A stretch of DNA of 64,000 nt from CAYTTA01 sp964440655 (GTDB taxonomy: Bacteria; Bacteroidota; Rhodothermia; Balneolales; Balneolaceae). Location: contig CAYTTA010000002.1 in NCBI GenBank assembly GCA_964440655.1, positions 1 through 64,000 on the forward strand, given 5' to 3'. Position numbers and translations under genes: made by a program. This document shows positions 36,660 through 44,972 of this stretch, piece after piece (positions within the stretch are counted from its first letter, which is position 1; every line of letters begins with the position of its first letter). The notes below the pieces were generated by a model. It worked only from the letters and a program-made list of their open reading frames with translations, was not told where the DNA came from and made no database searches.

Positions 36660-36734
36660 CGATTCATCACAAACCCGATTCATCGCTCGCATTTCCGGTA
36701 CCTGCTTCTATAACGATTCATCCATCGATTCATG
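36660..36734. repeat. Four copies of CGATTCAT before the barrel protein gene
   Basis: CGATTCATC occurs at 36660-36668, 36676-36684 and 36714-36722, and CGATTCATG at 36726-36734, where it overlaps the ATG at 36732. They are all in the same direction, with starts spaced 16, 38 and 12 bases. They may be regulator-binding sites; no known motif is recognised. Confidence 0.5.
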
Positions 36735-37463
36735 ATACAGCGAACCGTCTCTTCCCTGTTCCTCCCTGCTCTGCTGATACTCCTTTTTGCGGGTGAGTCT
36801 GCCGCTCAGATGTTTTCTGTGGGGGATGAACGCCGCGACGCCGATGTAACACTGCTCTCTTCACGATTGATGGCGGGCTGGGAGCGGGGTGATTTCAACT
36901 ATCAGGGAGAGACCGCCCAGGGAACCGACCGGTATGATTTTAACGGGGAAATATTCAACGTGCGGTTTGAATCGCAGGCGATCAACATGTACATCGGCCT
37001 CGCAGGCAAACTTACAGGCCTGGAGGAGAGGGGGTATGTCAATATCGGTGCAACCATACACAATCCCTTTTTCCTGGCCGGTTCTCCACAGCTCATGCTC
37101 TATCTGCCGCTTCAGATCAATACGGATCTCAAACGGGTCATGTCGAGCTCCTCTTCCATCCGCTTTCAGCAGAGCGCCTTTCAGTTCGGGGCCGGTCTGG
37201 GTGCCTCTTCACGACTGGCGGGAAAAGTCCATGGTTCGGCCCAGCTCGTTCCCAGCTACGGCTTCAGCAACTCACAAGGAGCCTTCATCGGCGGATCGGT
37301 TTTTTCACTGGACGGCAAAGTGAGGGTTTCTCTTCTCAATCTGTTCCCCGGAAGGGCCCTGGTTCTTGGATACCACTTCCGCTATCGATCCTACGACATC
37401 GAACGGGAACTGTTTGACTACAACTACAGCGGACACAACATCACCATCGGAGTTACACTCTGA
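36732..37463 (+). CDS. Hypothetical exported beta-barrel-like protein
   Basis: This 243-residue protein has a signal peptide (MIQRTVSSLFLPALLILLFA, cleavage near GESAAQ). The mature part is predicted to be mostly strands, many ending in aromatic residues (INMYIGLAG, LMLYLPLQI, VLGYHFRYRSY), and it ends HNITIGVTL, as an outer-membrane barrel does. I do not recognise the family. It is followed by two plus-strand genes with little spacing and may be co-transcribed with them. The name should stay hypothetical. Confidence 0.7.
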   Translation: MIQRTVSSLFLPALLILLFAGESAAQMFSVGDERRDADVTLLSSRLMAGWERGDFNYQGETAQGTDRYDFNGEIFNVRFESQAINMYIGLAGKLTGLEERGYVNIGATIHNPFFLAGSPQLMLYLPLQINTDLKRVMSSSSSIRFQQSAFQFGAGLGASSRLAGKVHGSAQLVPSYGFSNSQGAFIGGSVFSLDGKVRVSLLNLFPGRALVLGYHFRYRSYDIERELFDYNYSGHNITIGVTL

Positions 37464-37495
37464 CGAAAATCAACTATAAAAGCCGGCCAGTGAAG

Positions 37496-37765
37496 ATGAA
37501 ACCGGATCAGCTTCTTTCAGAGTTTGAATCATTGTGCGAGCAGGCGGGATACCGGATCCGGAAGGAGAGGGGTTCTTTCCGCGGGGACTCCTGTGTCATG
37601 GAGGGGGACCGGCTCATTGTGGTGAACAGGAACCGTCCGGTTGAATCACAGATTCTTACCATGGCCAAGGTGCTGAAGGAGCTTCCTCTGGAGGAAGTCT
37701 ACATCAAACCGGCTGTTCGAAAAAAACTGGTGGAGTATTGGGACAGGATGAAAGAGGCCCGATGA
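37496..37765 (+). CDS. Small hypothetical protein before the PhnP-like hydrolase
   Basis: This is an 89-residue soluble protein I do not recognise by name. It begins MKPDQLLSEFESLCEQAGYR and includes RGDSCVMEGDRLIVVNRNRP, then a helical VESQILTMAKVLKELPLEEVYI with a basic tail. It shows a mixed strand-helix pattern and no signal peptide. GTG 37490 is an alternative start two codons earlier. The stop overlaps the next gene's start (ATGA), so the two are translationally coupled. Confidence 0.72.
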   Translation: MKPDQLLSEFESLCEQAGYRIRKERGSFRGDSCVMEGDRLIVVNRNRPVESQILTMAKVLKELPLEEVYIKPAVRKKLVEYWDRMKEAR

Positions 37766-38529
37766 AGCCGATGAAACTGACCTTCCTTGGAACCGGGACC
37801 TCCATGGGGGTACCGGTTGCAGGTGGATTCGGAAGCGAACTTCTGGACGGAGATCCACGGAACGAGCGGTACCGCTCTTCCGCATGGGTCCAATATAACG
37901 GAGCATCCATTCTGATCGACACCAGCCCGGAGTTCCGGCTTCAGACAATCCGGGCTGGGATCAAGCGGATCGATCTTGTTCTCATCACCCATGAACATAT
38001 GGATCATGTGGCCGGACTGGACGATCTGAGAGCCTACAATTTTGCCCAGAAAGAGTCGATTCCGCTCTTCACCTCGCCCCGGGCAGCAGAATCGATCCGC
38101 AAACGGTTCGATTACATGTTCGGGGAAGACCGCTACCCAGAAGCCACCTCCGTCGATATTCATGAGATTGAGGAGCCGTTTGCCTGGAACGGAATCCGTA
38201 TCACCCCGCTGCCGGTCAATCATGGACCGATAGACATCTACGGCTACCGCCTGGGCGACCTGGTCTACCTTACCGATACCAAGCGGATCCCGGAACCGAC
38301 GAAGGAACTGATCCGCGGCGCCCGCACCATGGTGATAAGCGGATTGAGGTGGGCCCCCCCTCATCCCTCTCATCTTACCATTCCGGAAGCGATCGAGCTT
38401 GCCAATGAACTCCAGGTAGAGGAGACCTGGCTCACCCATATGAATATTCAGGTGAATCACAGGAAGGTGAGCAGCCGGCTCCCCGCTCACGTGAAGCTCG
38501 CCTACGATCAGCTCACCATAGAGATCTGA
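37762..38529 (+). CDS. PhnP-like metallo-beta-lactamase-fold hydrolase
   Basis: This 255-residue protein is a metallo-beta-lactamase-fold hydrolase. The N-terminal FLGTGTSMGVPV and the metal motif HEHMDHVAGLDD are those of the PhnP-type phosphodiesterase group, and WLTHMNIQVNHRK supplies later ligands. PhnP acts on ribosyl cyclic phosphates, but many bacteria without phosphonate genes carry this homologue, so its substrate here is open. Start ATG 37762 overlaps the preceding stop by four bases; ATG 37771 also fits. Confidence 0.88.
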   Translation: MKPMKLTFLGTGTSMGVPVAGGFGSELLDGDPRNERYRSSAWVQYNGASILIDTSPEFRLQTIRAGIKRIDLVLITHEHMDHVAGLDDLRAYNFAQKESIPLFTSPRAAESIRKRFDYMFGEDRYPEATSVDIHEIEEPFAWNGIRITPLPVNHGPIDIYGYRLGDLVYLTDTKRIPEPTKELIRGARTMVISGLRWAPPHPSHLTIPEAIELANELQVEETWLTHMNIQVNHRKVSSRLPAHVKLAYDQLTIEI

Positions 38530-38532
38530 CGT

Positions 38533-39684
38533 TCAGAGAAACCGCCGGAGGGAGGGCTCCCTTTTCAGCTCCTCTACAACCTTTCTCACATCCTGGGAGC
38601 GGTTGAGATCGCAGACAAGAATGGCATTTTCTGTCTCCACGATCGCCAGGTTTTCCACCCCGACAAGTGCGATCAGCTTGCCGCTTTCACTCTGGATCAG
38701 GTTTCCCGCAGAATCCTCCAGGATGGAGGCAGGGGTGCGGATGCTGTTTCCCTTCTCGTCCGTGAGTGACATCTCGTGCACTGCCTGCCAGCTTCCCACA
38801 TCGCTCCATCCGAAATCGCCGGGCAGGACCCGGACCTTTTCCGCTTTTTCCATGATTCCATAGTCGATCGAGATGGCCGGGCAGCTCCGGTAGTAATCCA
38901 GAAGCTCCTCTCGATCCGGCACAACAGAGGCTTGCGGAATGCTCTCCTCTCTTATCTTTTCAGGGGTGGAATCCGCAGAGCCCCCTGCTGCCACGGCGGA
39001 GCTTTCCATAAACCGCTCCGCATTGTGATAGATCTCGGGCAGATGTTTTCGAAACTCCTCGAGGATGACGGATGCCTTCCAGATGAACATTCCGCTGTTC
39101 CAGAGATAATCCCCCGATTTCAGAAAAGATTCCGCGGTCTCGCGGTCCGGCTTCTCCGTAAAATTGAGGACGGGAAACGACTCATGGTCACCTGCCCGGA
39201 CGGCTTCATTCCGGTACCGGATATATCCATAACCGGTTTCAGGACGATTCGGACGGATCCCGAGCGTCACCAGACACTCTTCATTGCGTGCTGTCTCCAC
39301 AGCGGCCCGCAGAATGGAGCGGAACGCCTCCTCATCCTCTATTCGGTGATCGGCCGTCAGTACAACCATCACGGCATCGGGGTCCCTCTCCAGAAGCAAC
39401 CGGGCGGCCAGGGCGATGCAGGGGGCGGTGTTCCGGGCAACGGGCTCACCGACGAGCAGGGAGGGCGGGAGTCCGGGCAGCTGCTCACGGATCAGATCCA
39501 GGTGCTGTTCATTGGCCAGGATCATGCACCTCTCCAGGGGAATAAACCCATCCAGACGCTCCACACTGGTTTGAAGCATGGTCCTGTCACCGAAAAGTTT
39601 CAGGAACTGCTTTGGTCTCTCTTGAGTACTCATCGGCCAGAATCGTGTGCCGGATCCTCCGGCCATAATCACTGCATAATTCAT
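38533..39684 (-). CDS. Mannose-1-phosphate guanylyltransferase
   Basis: The enzyme makes GDP-mannose from mannose 1-phosphate and GTP for polysaccharides and glycans. The 383-residue protein has the signature AVIMAGGSGTRFWPMSTQERPKQFLKLFG, plus NFTEKPDRETAESFLKSGDYLWNSGMF and GDFGWSDVGSW. It lacks the C-terminal isomerase domain of bifunctional ManC/AlgA. It lies 6 bases after ruvA on the same strand, without obvious functional link, and is convergent with the PhnP-like gene. Confidence 0.94.
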   Translation of the reverse strand: MNYAVIMAGGSGTRFWPMSTQERPKQFLKLFGDRTMLQTSVERLDGFIPLERCMILANEQHLDLIREQLPGLPPSLLVGEPVARNTAPCIALAARLLLERDPDAVMVVLTADHRIEDEEAFRSILRAAVETARNEECLVTLGIRPNRPETGYGYIRYRNEAVRAGDHESFPVLNFTEKPDRETAESFLKSGDYLWNSGMFIWKASVILEEFRKHLPEIYHNAERFMESSAVAAGGSADSTPEKIREESIPQASVVPDREELLDYYRSCPAISIDYGIMEKAEKVRVLPGDFGWSDVGSWQAVHEMSLTDEKGNSIRTPASILEDSAGNLIQSESGKLIALVGVENLAIVETENAILVCDLNRSQDVRKVVEELKREPSLRRFL

Positions 39685-39690
39685 CGAAAC

Positions 39691-40287
39691 TCACCCTTTT
39701 AAGGTTGCAAGTGCTTTCTTGATCAGTTCAGATGCCTCAGCCTGCGGTTGCTCCCGCAGGATCGCGTGCACTGTTTTTTCAGCGTCATTGCGCCGGAAAC
39801 CCAGAGCCTCGAGGGCATCGATCGCCTCTTTCGAGGACCCGGAAGGCGTTCTCCCGGAAGCGGAAACTCCTGTTCCGCCGTCCGCGGGGCTCAGCTTGTC
39901 TCTCAGTTCCAGAATGATCCGTTCCGCCGTCTTCTTGCCGATTCCCGGTATGGTGGAAAGTGCAGGCTGATCTCCCTGGAGAATCGCCCGAATCAGCAGC
40001 TCCGCATTCATCCCGGACAGGATGGTGAGTGCCATTCTCGGTCCGATCCCCTTGACGGTGATCAATTTTTCAAACAACTCTTTCTCTCCGGCAGCAGAAA
40101 ATCCGAAGAGTCGCTGATCACTCTCGGTGATATGGTGGTAGATCAGAAGACGCACCTCCCTCCCGGCCGGCGGAAGAGCGTCATGCGTCTGGCGGGAGAT
40201 CTCCACCTGCCAGCCCACCCCTCCAACGTTCAGAATAGCGTACGCACCGTTTTTCTCCTCGATTCTCCCTTCAAGAAATGCAATCAT
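39691..40287 (-). CDS. ruvA: Holliday junction branch migration protein RuvA
   Basis: RuvA binds four-way DNA junctions and guides the RuvB motor. The 198-residue protein starts MIAFLEGRIEEKN (OB fold), has helix-hairpin-helix motifs (LITVKGIGPRMALTIL, LSTIPGIGKKTAERIILEL) and ends in the RuvB-binding domain (AIDALEALGFRRNDAEKTVHAI). The start overlaps the ruvC stop by four bases. Confidence 0.98.
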   Translation of the reverse strand: MIAFLEGRIEEKNGAYAILNVGGVGWQVEISRQTHDALPPAGREVRLLIYHHITESDQRLFGFSAAGEKELFEKLITVKGIGPRMALTILSGMNAELLIRAILQGDQPALSTIPGIGKKTAERIILELRDKLSPADGGTGVSASGRTPSGSSKEAIDALEALGFRRNDAEKTVHAILREQPQAEASELIKKALATLKG

Positions 40288-40892
40288 GGGTCATTAACGT
40301 TCGGTTTGTTCTCCCATGACCTGATCTTGTCCGGATTGGCATCCAGAAATTCCTGCCAGGCCGATTTCCGGTTGTTCTGGTGATATTTCCGCCCGGACTG
40401 AAGCCGGTTGTGCCCGTTCAGTTCCGAGAGATGGCACCAGGCCACGGCGACCGCGTCGGAGGCGTCGGCCGAGAGAGGCTCTTCCGGAAGGCGGACCAGC
40501 TTGCGCAGCATCCAGGCCACCTGCTCCTTGCTCGCATTTCCGTTGCCGGTAACTGCCTTCTTTACCGCCTTGGGATAGTACTCCGCAACAGGAATTCCCT
40601 GATTGGTCACCGCCAGGATCGCAGCGGCCTGGGCCCGACCCAGCTTCAGCATCGCCAGCGGGTCGATCCCGTAGACAGGAGTCTCAACGGCACAGAAGTC
40701 GGGACGGCACCGCTTCACAATCTCCGTGACCGACTCGAAGATCTTCTGAAGCCGTGCCGCCTGGTCATCCAGCTTCCAGGTATGGATCACTCCGCACTCG
40801 GAGACCCTGCAGGACCGCGCCTCCTCGGAAAGCAGGGCGAATCCAGTGTGTCTTGAACCGGGATCGATCCCCAGTATGATACGGGCCTCCAT
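40284..40892 (-). CDS. ruvC: Crossover junction endodeoxyribonuclease RuvC
   Basis: RuvC resolves Holliday junctions. The 202-residue protein has the RNase H-like core: LGIDPGSRHTGFALL with the first Asp, AVETPVYGIDPLAMLKLGRAQAAAIL, and the acidic pair in SADASDAVAVAWCH. The tail beyond residue 155 (NGHNRLQSGRKYHQN to NKPNVNDP) is longer than usual and lysine/asparagine-rich, probably disordered. It is coupled to ruvA; ruvB is not here. Confidence 0.97.
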   Translation of the reverse strand: MEARIILGIDPGSRHTGFALLSEEARSCRVSECGVIHTWKLDDQAARLQKIFESVTEIVKRCRPDFCAVETPVYGIDPLAMLKLGRAQAAAILAVTNQGIPVAEYYPKAVKKAVTGNGNASKEQVAWMLRKLVRLPEEPLSADASDAVAVAWCHLSELNGHNRLQSGRKYHQNNRKSAWQEFLDANPDKIRSWENKPNVNDP

Positions 40893-40943
40893 GTCGGGCT
40901 CCAGTAAATCTGCAATTGAGATTTCAGTCTGTCCGTTTCCCCG

Positions 40944-41807
40944 CTAGGAACCGGCCGGTCCATCCTCATCCTCTCCGTAGATCGTGGCCAGCGCCTCAAT
41001 CATCTCTTCGGAGATCCCGGCGGTAACAAAGCCACCGTCATGGTAGAGGTTCTGCATGGTCACCTTCCGCGTCAGATCGGAGAAGAGGGTGATGCAGTAA
41101 TCGGCGCACTCATCGGCATCCGGATTCCCCAGCGGCGCGATCTTGTCGGCAAAGGTGTACATTGCATCAAAACCACGGATTCCACTGCCCGCAGAGGTGC
41201 GGGTCGGCGCCTGCGATACACTGTTCACGCGGATGCCGCGGCTGGCAAGACGGCTTCCGTAGTTCCGGGCGATGCTCTCAAGCAGGGCCTTCGCATCGTT
41301 CATGTCGGAATATTTAGAGAAGATCCGCTGCGCACCGATATAGGAGAGGGCGACAATGCTGCCCCCGTCGTTCAGAATGCCTGCCTTGTCGGCAAAATGG
41401 ATGATCTTGTGCAGCGAGATGGCCGAAATATCGAGTGTCTGGCTGAAGAAACGGTAATTCAGTTCGGTGTAGTCCACCTTCTTGCGGATGTTGGGGGACA
41501 TCCCGATGGCGTGCAGGATAAAATCGATCCCTCCATACTCCTCCCGGATCTCCTCCATCAGCTTCTCCACCTGAGCTTCGTCGGTCACATCACAAGGGTA
41601 GATCCGGGCACCGGTCTCCTCGGCCAGCCTGTCGAGCTGTCCCAGCCGCAAAGCGATGGGCGCATTGGAGAGAGCGATCTCCGCCCCCTCTCGGTGGCAG
41701 GCAAGAGCAACCCGCCAGGCGATGCTCCGCTCATCCAGTGCACCAAAGATGATCCCTTTTTTTCCCTTCAGAAGTCCATATCCTTTCGAAGTCGTTTCAC
41801 TCGCCAT
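40944..41807 (-). CDS. fabI: Enoyl-[acyl-carrier-protein] reductase FabI
   Basis: FabI reduces the enoyl-ACP double bond in the last step of fatty-acid elongation, using NADH. The 287-residue protein matches the Bacteroidota-type FabI: LLKGKKGIIFGALDERSIAW, LHAIGMSPNIRKKVDYTELNY and IVALSYIGAQRIF. The catalytic Tyr-x6-Lys is KYSDMNDAK, and VRVNSVSQAPTRTSAGSGI and YHDGGF complete the fold. A good ribosome site, GAGGAG, precedes the ATG by 8-9 bases. A perfect 18-base palindrome lies 135 bases upstream. Confidence 0.96.
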   Translation of the reverse strand: MASETTSKGYGLLKGKKGIIFGALDERSIAWRVALACHREGAEIALSNAPIALRLGQLDRLAEETGARIYPCDVTDEAQVEKLMEEIREEYGGIDFILHAIGMSPNIRKKVDYTELNYRFFSQTLDISAISLHKIIHFADKAGILNDGGSIVALSYIGAQRIFSKYSDMNDAKALLESIARNYGSRLASRGIRVNSVSQAPTRTSAGSGIRGFDAMYTFADKIAPLGNPDADECADYCITLFSDLTRKVTMQNLYHDGGFVTAGISEEMIEALATIYGEDEDGPAGS

Positions 41808-41941
41808 CAGCGGTTCTCCTCAATCTTTTTCTGATACTGTTTCTTAAAAATTTCAGAATTTTGTCCGTAGCGGCATCAACCCGCACACTCCAGGATTCCT
41901 TTTCCGATCCGGTCGGATCGCATCGATCGAAGATAACAATT

Positions 41942-41959
41942 ACTTCATTTGAATGAAGT
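41942..41959. promoter_or_regulatory. 18-bp palindrome between fabI and ffh
   Basis: ACTTCATTTGAATGAAGT has two perfect 8-base arms around TG. It lies in the 286-base divergent region, 135 bases from each of fabI and ffh. The symmetry suits a dimeric regulator; I cannot name one. Confidence 0.45.
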
Positions 41960-42093
41960 TCAATCGACTTCCCGGCTGTAGCGGAAAAAGTTGAAGAATA
42001 AATTGATCCAGATGCATGTTGATAAGACAAGCGAATGTGTGTATTTTTCGTGACTTTGCAACTTGCGGTTAATCGTTTCGCGTTTATAGCGAC

Positions 42094-43434
42094 ATGTTTG
42101 ATGATCTCTCGACAAAATTAGAATCGGCCGTACAGAGTCTGAAAGGCCACTCCCGCATTACCGAAATCAATATTGCGGAAACGGTAAGGGAGATACGCCG
42201 GGCTCTGCTTGATGCCGACGTGAACCTGGAGGTGACACGCACCTTTACAGAAAAGGTGCGTGAGAAGGCTCTGGGCGGAGAGGTTCTGACCAGTGTCAAC
42301 CCGGGCCAGCAATTTACCAAGATTGTCTACGATGAGCTGGTCGAAATCCTGGGAGGAGAGCGGATCGATCTGGCTGTGGCCCAGACTCCTCCGACCGTTA
42401 TTCTTATTGCCGGTCTCCAGGGTTCGGGTAAAACGACGTTTGCAGGCAAGCTCGCCCGCTATCTCAAAAATGAAAACCGTCGTTCACCACTTCTCGCTGC
42501 CGCCGACGTCTACCGGCCGGCTGCAATCGACCAGCTCAAGACCCTCGCCTCCCAGATTGATGTCCCGGTCTACTCCATCGATCAGAAGGACCCGGTACGG
42601 GTTGCAAGAGAAGCGGTCTCCATGGCCAAAAGCCTGGCGCTCGATACCGTTATTATAGATACGGCAGGCCGGCTCCATGTCGATGAGGAGATGATGCAGG
42701 AGGTGGCCGAGATCAAGAAGGCGGTCAACCCCGACGAGATCCTCTTTGTCGTCGACTCGATGACGGGGCAGGATGCGGTCAACACCGCCCGGGCCTTCAA
42801 CGAGACGATCGACTTCAGCGGGGTGGTCCTGACCAAGCTTGACGGGGATACCCGTGGAGGTGCCGCCCTTTCGATCCGGACAGTGGTCCGGAAACCGATC
42901 AAATTCATGAGCACCGGGGAAAAACTGGATGCTCTCTCTCCCTTCTGGCCGGACCGGATGGCCCAGCGGATCCTGGGAATGGGGGATGTTGTTTCACTTG
43001 TCGAGAAGGCCCAGTCCCAGTTCGACGCCCGCCAGGCGGAGAAGCTGAAAAAGAAGATCCGTTCTGAAAAGTTTGATCTGGAGGATTTCTACGATCAGAT
43101 CCAAAAGATCAAAAAAATGGGAAGCCTTGCCGATCTGGTGAAGATGATTCCAGGTGCCGGCAACGCCGTGAAGGATATGGATCTGGAGGAGGACTCCTTC
43201 AAACCGGTCGAAGCGATCATCAACTCCATGACTCCGGAGGAGCGGCGCGACCCCAGACTTCTGAACGGAAGCCGGAGACGGCGTATAGCAACCGGCTCCG
43301 GAACGACGGTCCGGGAGGTGAATCAGCTGATCAAGCAGTTCGATCAGATGAAAAAAATGATGAAGAGTATATCCAAAGCGGGCAGACTGAGTCAGGCCAT
43401 GCAGAGTTTGGGGTTGCCTCTCGGCCGCCAATGA
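42094..43434 (+). CDS. ffh: Signal recognition particle protein Ffh
   Basis: Ffh binds signal sequences and 4.5S RNA and targets membrane proteins through FtsY. The 446-residue protein has the N domain (MFDDLSTKLESAVQSLKG), the GTPase G domain (GLQGSGKTTFAGKLARYL, DTAGRLHVDEEMM, VLTKLDGDTRGGAALS) and the methionine-rich M domain (MKKMMKSISKAGRLSQAMQ). It heads a plus-strand group with rpsP, rimM, trmD, rplS and adk. Confidence 0.98.
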   Translation: MFDDLSTKLESAVQSLKGHSRITEINIAETVREIRRALLDADVNLEVTRTFTEKVREKALGGEVLTSVNPGQQFTKIVYDELVEILGGERIDLAVAQTPPTVILIAGLQGSGKTTFAGKLARYLKNENRRSPLLAAADVYRPAAIDQLKTLASQIDVPVYSIDQKDPVRVAREAVSMAKSLALDTVIIDTAGRLHVDEEMMQEVAEIKKAVNPDEILFVVDSMTGQDAVNTARAFNETIDFSGVVLTKLDGDTRGGAALSIRTVVRKPIKFMSTGEKLDALSPFWPDRMAQRILGMGDVVSLVEKAQSQFDARQAEKLKKKIRSEKFDLEDFYDQIQKIKKMGSLADLVKMIPGAGNAVKDMDLEEDSFKPVEAIINSMTPEERRDPRLLNGSRRRRIATGSGTTVREVNQLIKQFDQMKKMMKSISKAGRLSQAMQSLGLPLGRQ

Positions 43435-43465
43435 ACATGAAACCAATAACTGAAAGGACAGATCA

Positions 43466-44407
43466 TTGATTACGTTACGTTTGCAACGAAGAGGCCGTAA
43501 GAAAAGGCCCTATTACCATATTGTCGCGGCCGACCGGCGTGCCCCCCGGGATGGCCGGGTAATCGAACGGTTGGGACGCTATGACAACGTCAGCGAGAAT
43601 AAAGAGCTGATCCTGAATGAAGATCGCGTTCTCTACTGGCTCCGGGTTGGCGCCCAGCCGAGCGATACGGTCCGATCCCTTCTCAAGAGGGAAGGTCTGC
43701 TCTACAAGCTTCACCTGCTTCGCTGGGGAAAGTCCGAAGAGGAGATTGAACAGGAGATTGCCCGCTGGAAGGAAGAGAAGAGCGCCAGAGATGCTGAAAA
43801 GACACTCAGTCGCAAAGAGCGCCAGAAAGCACTGCTGAAAGCGGAAGAGGAGCAGATTCGTAAGCAGCAGGAGCAGATGGCTGCCGAGGCTGAGGCCGCA
43901 AGAAAAGCGGAAGAAGAGCAGAAAGCTGCTGAAGAAGCGGCAGCAGCCGCAGAAGCGGAAGCGGCGGAATCTGCAGAAGAAGGTGTTGCCCAGGCCGAAG
44001 AAGCCGGAACGGCAGAAGCGGAAGCCAGTGAAGAAGCTCCGGCTGCTGAGGAGGTTGCGGAGGCCGTTGAAACTGCTGAGGAGGCATCAGAGCCTGAAAG
44101 TGAACCTGAAGCCGATGCGTCTGCCGAGGCAGAAACCATTGAGGCAGCAGATGAAGCTGAAGCAGTGGAAACTGCCGGAACGGAAGCTTCTGAAGAGAGT
44201 GCATCCGCTCCGCAGGAAAAAGAGTCCGGATCTCCGGCTGCCGCCGGTGACGGAGGTTCACTCTCCACCGATATGACCGCCAACGAGGCTATTGAGCATA
44301 TCCGCAACACCCCGCTCAAAGAGCTTGAGGGTTTTGTGCCGGAGAACGAAGACCGTGTCACGGTTCTTCGTGCCTGGGAAGCAAAACAATCCGGAGACGC
44401 CGGATAA
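43466..44407 (+). CDS. rpsP: 30S ribosomal protein bS16 with long acidic C-terminal extension
   Basis: The first 80 or so residues are bS16 (ITLRLQRRGRKKRPYYHIVA, then ADRRAPRDGRVIERLG). The family is usually about 80-100 residues, but this protein has 313. The extra part is a Glu/Lys helix (about 95-150), an Ala/Glu low-complexity stretch (about 150-265), and a small C-terminal module beginning MTANEAIEHIRNTPLKELEG at about 268. The start is TTG 43466, with AAAGGA placed 7 bases before it; no ATG fits. The gene lies in the conserved rpsP-rimM-trmD-rplS order. The tail's function is unknown. Confidence 0.94.
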   Translation: MITLRLQRRGRKKRPYYHIVAADRRAPRDGRVIERLGRYDNVSENKELILNEDRVLYWLRVGAQPSDTVRSLLKREGLLYKLHLLRWGKSEEEIEQEIARWKEEKSARDAEKTLSRKERQKALLKAEEEQIRKQQEQMAAEAEAARKAEEEQKAAEEAAAAAEAEAAESAEEGVAQAEEAGTAEAEASEEAPAAEEVAEAVETAEEASEPESEPEADASAEAETIEAADEAEAVETAGTEASEESASAPQEKESGSPAAAGDGGSLSTDMTANEAIEHIRNTPLKELEGFVPENEDRVTVLRAWEAKQSGDAG

Positions 44408-44435
44408 CCGCTGCGGTTAACGGTTCCGGGCTCCG

Positions 44436-44972
44436 ATGACCCTTCCGGTCGATCCTTTCAGGATTGTAGCAAAAACAGGAAAAGCACACGGGCTGGATGG
44501 CACACTCCGGCTTTTCCCGTTGAGCGGAAACCGTGCCGGTTCCTGGCTGAACACCGGCACACTGCTCTACCTGGAAAACCGAAGAGGGGAGCGGATGCCG
44601 GTCCGGATTGTCGATCTCCGCATCGAAGAGAAGCGGAACAGCAGATTGTTCTTTGTAAAATTTGACCGTATCTCCAACCGTTCCGATGCGGAACAGTACC
44701 AGGAGTGTACCGTTTTCATCGATCGTTCCGATTATCCCGAACCTGAGGAAGAATCGGCGGAGGGATTTGAGGTATTCGATGAGTCCGGCCTGGCAGGTGT
44801 GATCGAGGAGGTGATCGAACACCCGGGCCAGACCCTACTGCGTGTCAGACAGAAAGGGCACGGACCGGAGAAAGAGTTTCTTGTCCCCTGGGTTGAGGAG
44901 TATGTACTCTCCGTGGACCACGAAAGGCGTCGGCTCAACTGCCGGAATCTGAAACATCTGAAGGAGCTCTGA
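44436..44972 (+). CDS. rimM: 16S rRNA-processing protein RimM
   Basis: RimM helps mature the 3' domain of 16S rRNA and binds uS19. This 178-residue protein begins RIVAKTGKAHGLDGTLRLFPLS, its first beta-barrel, and ends with a PRC-barrel (EVFDESGLAGVIEEVIEHPG, FLVPWVEEYVLSVD). It lies between rpsP and trmD, its usual place; the stop overlaps the trmD start by one base. Confidence 0.96.
   Translation: MTLPVDPFRIVAKTGKAHGLDGTLRLFPLSGNRAGSWLNTGTLLYLENRRGERMPVRIVDLRIEEKRNSRLFFVKFDRISNRSDAEQYQECTVFIDRSDYPEPEEESAEGFEVFDESGLAGVIEEVIEHPGQTLLRVRQKGHGPEKEFLVPWVEEYVLSVDHERRRLNCRNLKHLKEL

Larger units (their letters stand above)
36315..36731. other. Noncoding stretch upstream of the barrel protein gene
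   Basis: This is 417 bases without a credible gene. It holds a 5' tRNA-like fragment, an imperfect GC hairpin at 36427-36451, and four CGATTCAT copies just before the plus-strand gene at 36732. Its central part (36456-36650) shows nothing I recognise. Confidence 0.5.

Noticed and set aside
43711..44361. Serine/alanine-rich frame opposite the rpsP tail
   Set aside because: It is the reverse complement of the Ala/Glu low-complexity coding sequence.
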